A DNA stretch of 64,000 nucleotides from Massilimicrobiota sp. An134. Lineage in GTDB: Bacteria > Bacillota_I > Bacilli_A > Erysipelotrichales > Coprobacillaceae. The DNA lies in assembly GCF_002160815.1 (NCBI RefSeq), contig NZ_NFLH01000001.1, positions 62,001 through 126,000 on the forward strand, in the 5' to 3' direction. The stretch's first letter is position 1; every line of letters starts with the position of its first letter. A program made the translations under genes and the position numbers. This document shows, piece by piece, positions 61,851 through 64,000 of the stretch. The notes under the pieces were generated by a model. It had not been told where the DNA came from and searched no databases. It saw nothing but the letters and a program-made list of their open reading frames with translations.

Positions 61851-64000
61851 ACATCATATTCAATTTATCTTTCATCGCATTATATTTTGATTGGTAATCA
61901 GCCAATTTCTTTCTTTCCTGTTCAACTTTTTGAGCAGGTGCTTTTTGAACAAAGTTTGGATTAGAAAGCATAGATTCACAACGTTTAATTTCGTTTTCTA
62001 GCTTTTTGATTTCATCTTCCATCTTTTTCTTTTCTGCTTCCAAATCAATATAATCACCTAATTCAATAATCAAAGCATTACCACCTTTGATCATTTCTGT
62101 TGCTACATTTGAAGATGTTTCAACATTATAACCAAAGCAACGCGCATGACAAAGTTTATAAATATATGGTGAAAGATTTTCAAGTAAGCTTTCAAGCTGA
62201 GTATCCTGTGTTTGAATAGAATATGCAATTTCAATAGCATTTTTAATGACATATTGAGCTCTTAAATTTCTAATACCTTTAATGATATCAATTAAGTAAA
62301 CAAATTGATCCTGAATTTGTTCATTATTGAATCTATCATTAATAGTAGGCCATTTCGCAATACAAATAGATTCTTCTATATGTGGAATAGATTGATAAAT
62401 TTCTTCTGTCACAAAAGGCATAAATGGATGTAATAATCTTACAATTGCATTCAATACATAAACCAATGTATTTTGTGTTGCTTTCTTTTCAATGTCATTA
62501 TCACTATTTAAATGAACCTTAGACAATTCAATATACCATGAACAGAAATCATCCCAAATAAAATTATAAAGTTCACTACCTACATTAACAAATTCAAATT
62601 TATCCATGTTTTCATCAACAGAAGCAATCACTTCATTTAAACGATTGAGAATCCATTGATCAGCTAAATTTAAATGATCAAATGATAAATCCTGATATGA
62701 CATATTTTCATCAATATTCATTAAAACAAATCTAGCAGAATTCCATATTTTATTAATAAAATTCCATGCAGCATCTAATTTTTCAGGAATATATCTTAAA
62801 TCCATACCAGGTGCAGAATTTGTTGTTAAAAAGAATCTTAATGTATCAGCACCATATTGGTCAATAACATCCATAGGATCAACACCATTACCTAAAGATT
62901 TAGACATCTTTCTTCCTTGCTCATCACGAATCAAACCATGAATCAGAACATTTTTAAATGGTCTTTGGCCAGTAAATTCTAATGATTGGAAAATCATACG
63001 AGATACCCAGAAAAAGATAATGTCATAACCTGTGACTAATGTGTCAGTTGGGAAATAACGTTGATAGAGTTCACTCTCTTTATTTGGCCAACCCATTGTT
63101 GAAAATGGCCATAAAGCACTTGAAAACCATGTATCAAGAACATCTTCATCCTGTTTCCAGTTTTCAATATCTGCAGGTGGATTTTTACCCACATAGATTT
63201 CTCCTGTTTCTTTATGATACCATGCAGGAATCTGATGTCCCCACCATAATTGACGTGAAATACACCAATCTTCAATATTTTCCATCCATTGTTTAAATGT
63301 TTTTTCAAAACGAGGTGGCACAAAAGAAACCTTAGAATCTTTTAATTGATTCTCTAATGCCGCATTAGCAAGTGGTTTCATCTTGACAAACCATTGTTTT
63401 GATAAGTATGGCTCAACAATAGCATGACTACGTTCAGAATGTCCAACCTGATGCATATGTTTTTCAATATGATCAACAACACCTCTTGCTTCAAAATCTT
63501 TGACTAAAGCTTCACGGCATTCAAAACGGTCCATCCCTTGATATTGACCACATAATTCATTCATTGTACCATCATCATTCATACATTTTGGCATCGCTAA
63601 ATGGTATTTTTTTGCTAAAGCAAAGTCATTAGGGTCATGAGCTGGTGTACATTTCATAACAGCTGTTCCAAAACTCATGTCAATGTAGCTGTCTGCCATA
63701 ATTGGTAAAGATTCACCATTCGCAGGATTAATTGCATGTTTTCCAACCAAATGCTGATATCTTTCATCATCTGGATGAACAAAAATCGCTTGATCGGCAA
63801 ACATTGTTTCAGGACGTGTTGTCGCAATAATCAATTTTTCACCTGTTTCAACAACTTCATAATTGAAATAATACATATGTCCTTCAATTTCTTTATGGAT
63901 AACTTCAATATTTGATAAAGCTGTACGTTGAACTGGATCCCAGTTAATAATACGTTCTCCCTGATAAATATAACCTTTTTCATATAGCGTTACAAAAACA
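61849..64000 (-). CDS. valS: Valyl-tRNA synthetase (5' end beyond the window)
   Basis: At least 717 residues are present and the frame is open through the right edge, so the N-terminus (including HIGH) is missing. Visible are the editing domain (TTRPETMFADQA and CTPAHDPNDF), the catalytic KMSKSLGNG, the anticodon domain and the C-terminal coiled-coil arm (about the last 65 residues, rich in Glu and Lys). A T-box leader would lie outside the window. Confidence 0.97.
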   Translation of the reverse strand, partial: VFVTLYEKGYIYQGERIINWDPVQRTALSNIEVIHKEIEGHMYYFNYEVVETGEKLIIATTRPETMFADQAIFVHPDDERYQHLVGKHAINPANGESLPIMADSYIDMSFGTAVMKCTPAHDPNDFALAKKYHLAMPKCMNDDGTMNELCGQYQGMDRFECREALVKDFEARGVVDHIEKHMHQVGHSERSHAIVEPYLSKQWFVKMKPLANAALENQLKDSKVSFVPPRFEKTFKQWMENIEDWCISRQLWWGHQIPAWYHKETGEIYVGKNPPADIENWKQDEDVLDTWFSSALWPFSTMGWPNKESELYQRYFPTDTLVTGYDIIFFWVSRMIFQSLEFTGQRPFKNVLIHGLIRDEQGRKMSKSLGNGVDPMDVIDQYGADTLRFFLTTNSAPGMDLRYIPEKLDAAWNFINKIWNSARFVLMNIDENMSYQDLSFDHLNLADQWILNRLNEVIASVDENMDKFEFVNVGSELYNFIWDDFCSWYIELSKVHLNSDNDIEKKATQNTLVYVLNAIVRLLHPFMPFVTEEIYQSIPHIEESICIAKWPTINDRFNNEQIQDQFVYLIDIIKGIRNLRAQYVIKNAIEIAYSIQTQDTQLESLLENLSPYIYKLCHARCFGYNVETSSNVATEMIKGGNALIIELGDYIDLEAEKKKMEDEIKKLENEIKRCESMLSNPNFVQKAPAQKVEQERKKLADYQSKYNAMKDKLNMM

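Noticed and set aside
63877-64000. A T-box leader for valS
   Set aside because: This stretch encodes the continuing valS protein; any leader is beyond the window.

Overview
The window is a low-GC, AT-biased stretch of a sporulating Firmicute chromosome. The protein families and gene order suggest the Erysipelotrichia/Coprobacillus-type branch. That placement is inferred from the mixture of Bacillus-like synteny, reduced sporulation clusters and protein character; no 16S rRNA or search result supports it. Spo0A, SpoIVB, SpoIIM, SpoIIIAH, SpoIVFA/FB and a Cse60-like protein point to an endospore former. A full comGA-GG-type operon points to a type IV-like competence pseudopilus.

Layout. Positions 1-4158 (+ strand) are the distal end of a prophage late operon: a tail/receptor-binding protein with a collagen-like stretch and a C-terminal S74-type chaperone domain (cut by the left edge), two small unknown proteins, a holin and a one-pass coiled-coil membrane protein, closed by a strong terminator. 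No endolysin or integrase is in view. Positions 4350-9464 (+) hold an orphan PTS IIB gene under a promoter with a perfect palindrome over its -10, an ACT-domain/UPF0210 pair, and a DUF815 ATPase coupled to a DUF2156-GNAT fusion. Position 9443-9803 is a convergent intergenic gap. Everything beyond it is on the - strand.

Positions 9804-24814 hold a compressed version of the Bacillus efp-to-spo0A and spoIIM-xerD-deoB neighbourhoods: efp, spoIIIAH, asp23/yqhY, nusB, xseA, xseB, ispA, dxs, tlyA, recN, spoIVB, spo0A, dinB, spoIIM, xerD, deoB. The genes spoIIIAA-AG, accBC, folD and ahrC, which lie inside this run in Bacillus, are absent here. Positions 24904-28731 are the comG operon. Positions 28807-40395 are housekeeping genes: an MBL hydrolase, rpmG, a class B PBP, lepA, a short SSB, acpS, an unknown charged protein with repeated ISP-x-x-G motifs, a thioredoxin-like protein, trmB, an rsuA-type pseudouridine synthase, a lipoprotein, DUF1540, a Cse60-like protein, an aldose epimerase, nagA and rbfA.

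Positions 40409-56163 carry the classic translation/envelope run in - strand order: rpsB, tsf, pyrH, frr, uppS, cdsA, dxr, rseP, polC, rimP, nusA, rnpM/ylxR, ylxQ, infB, rbfA. Positions 56320-61160 carry radC, mreC, mreD, minC, minD, spoIVFA and spoIVFB, with mreB missing from its usual place. Positions 61582-61746 encode a small peptide with a double-glycine leader, and valS runs off the right edge.

The most notable observations are the double-glycine peptide; a Spo0A whose receiver domain departs from the usual acidic pair and Lys-Pro motif while its DNA-binding half is well conserved; two 0A-box matches upstream of spo0A; a comGF-like gene with no ordinary start codon; a probably leaderless cse60-like gene; the collapsed spoIIIA locus; and the unknown ISP-motif protein. 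Many terminator stems begin inside the stop codon of the gene they follow.
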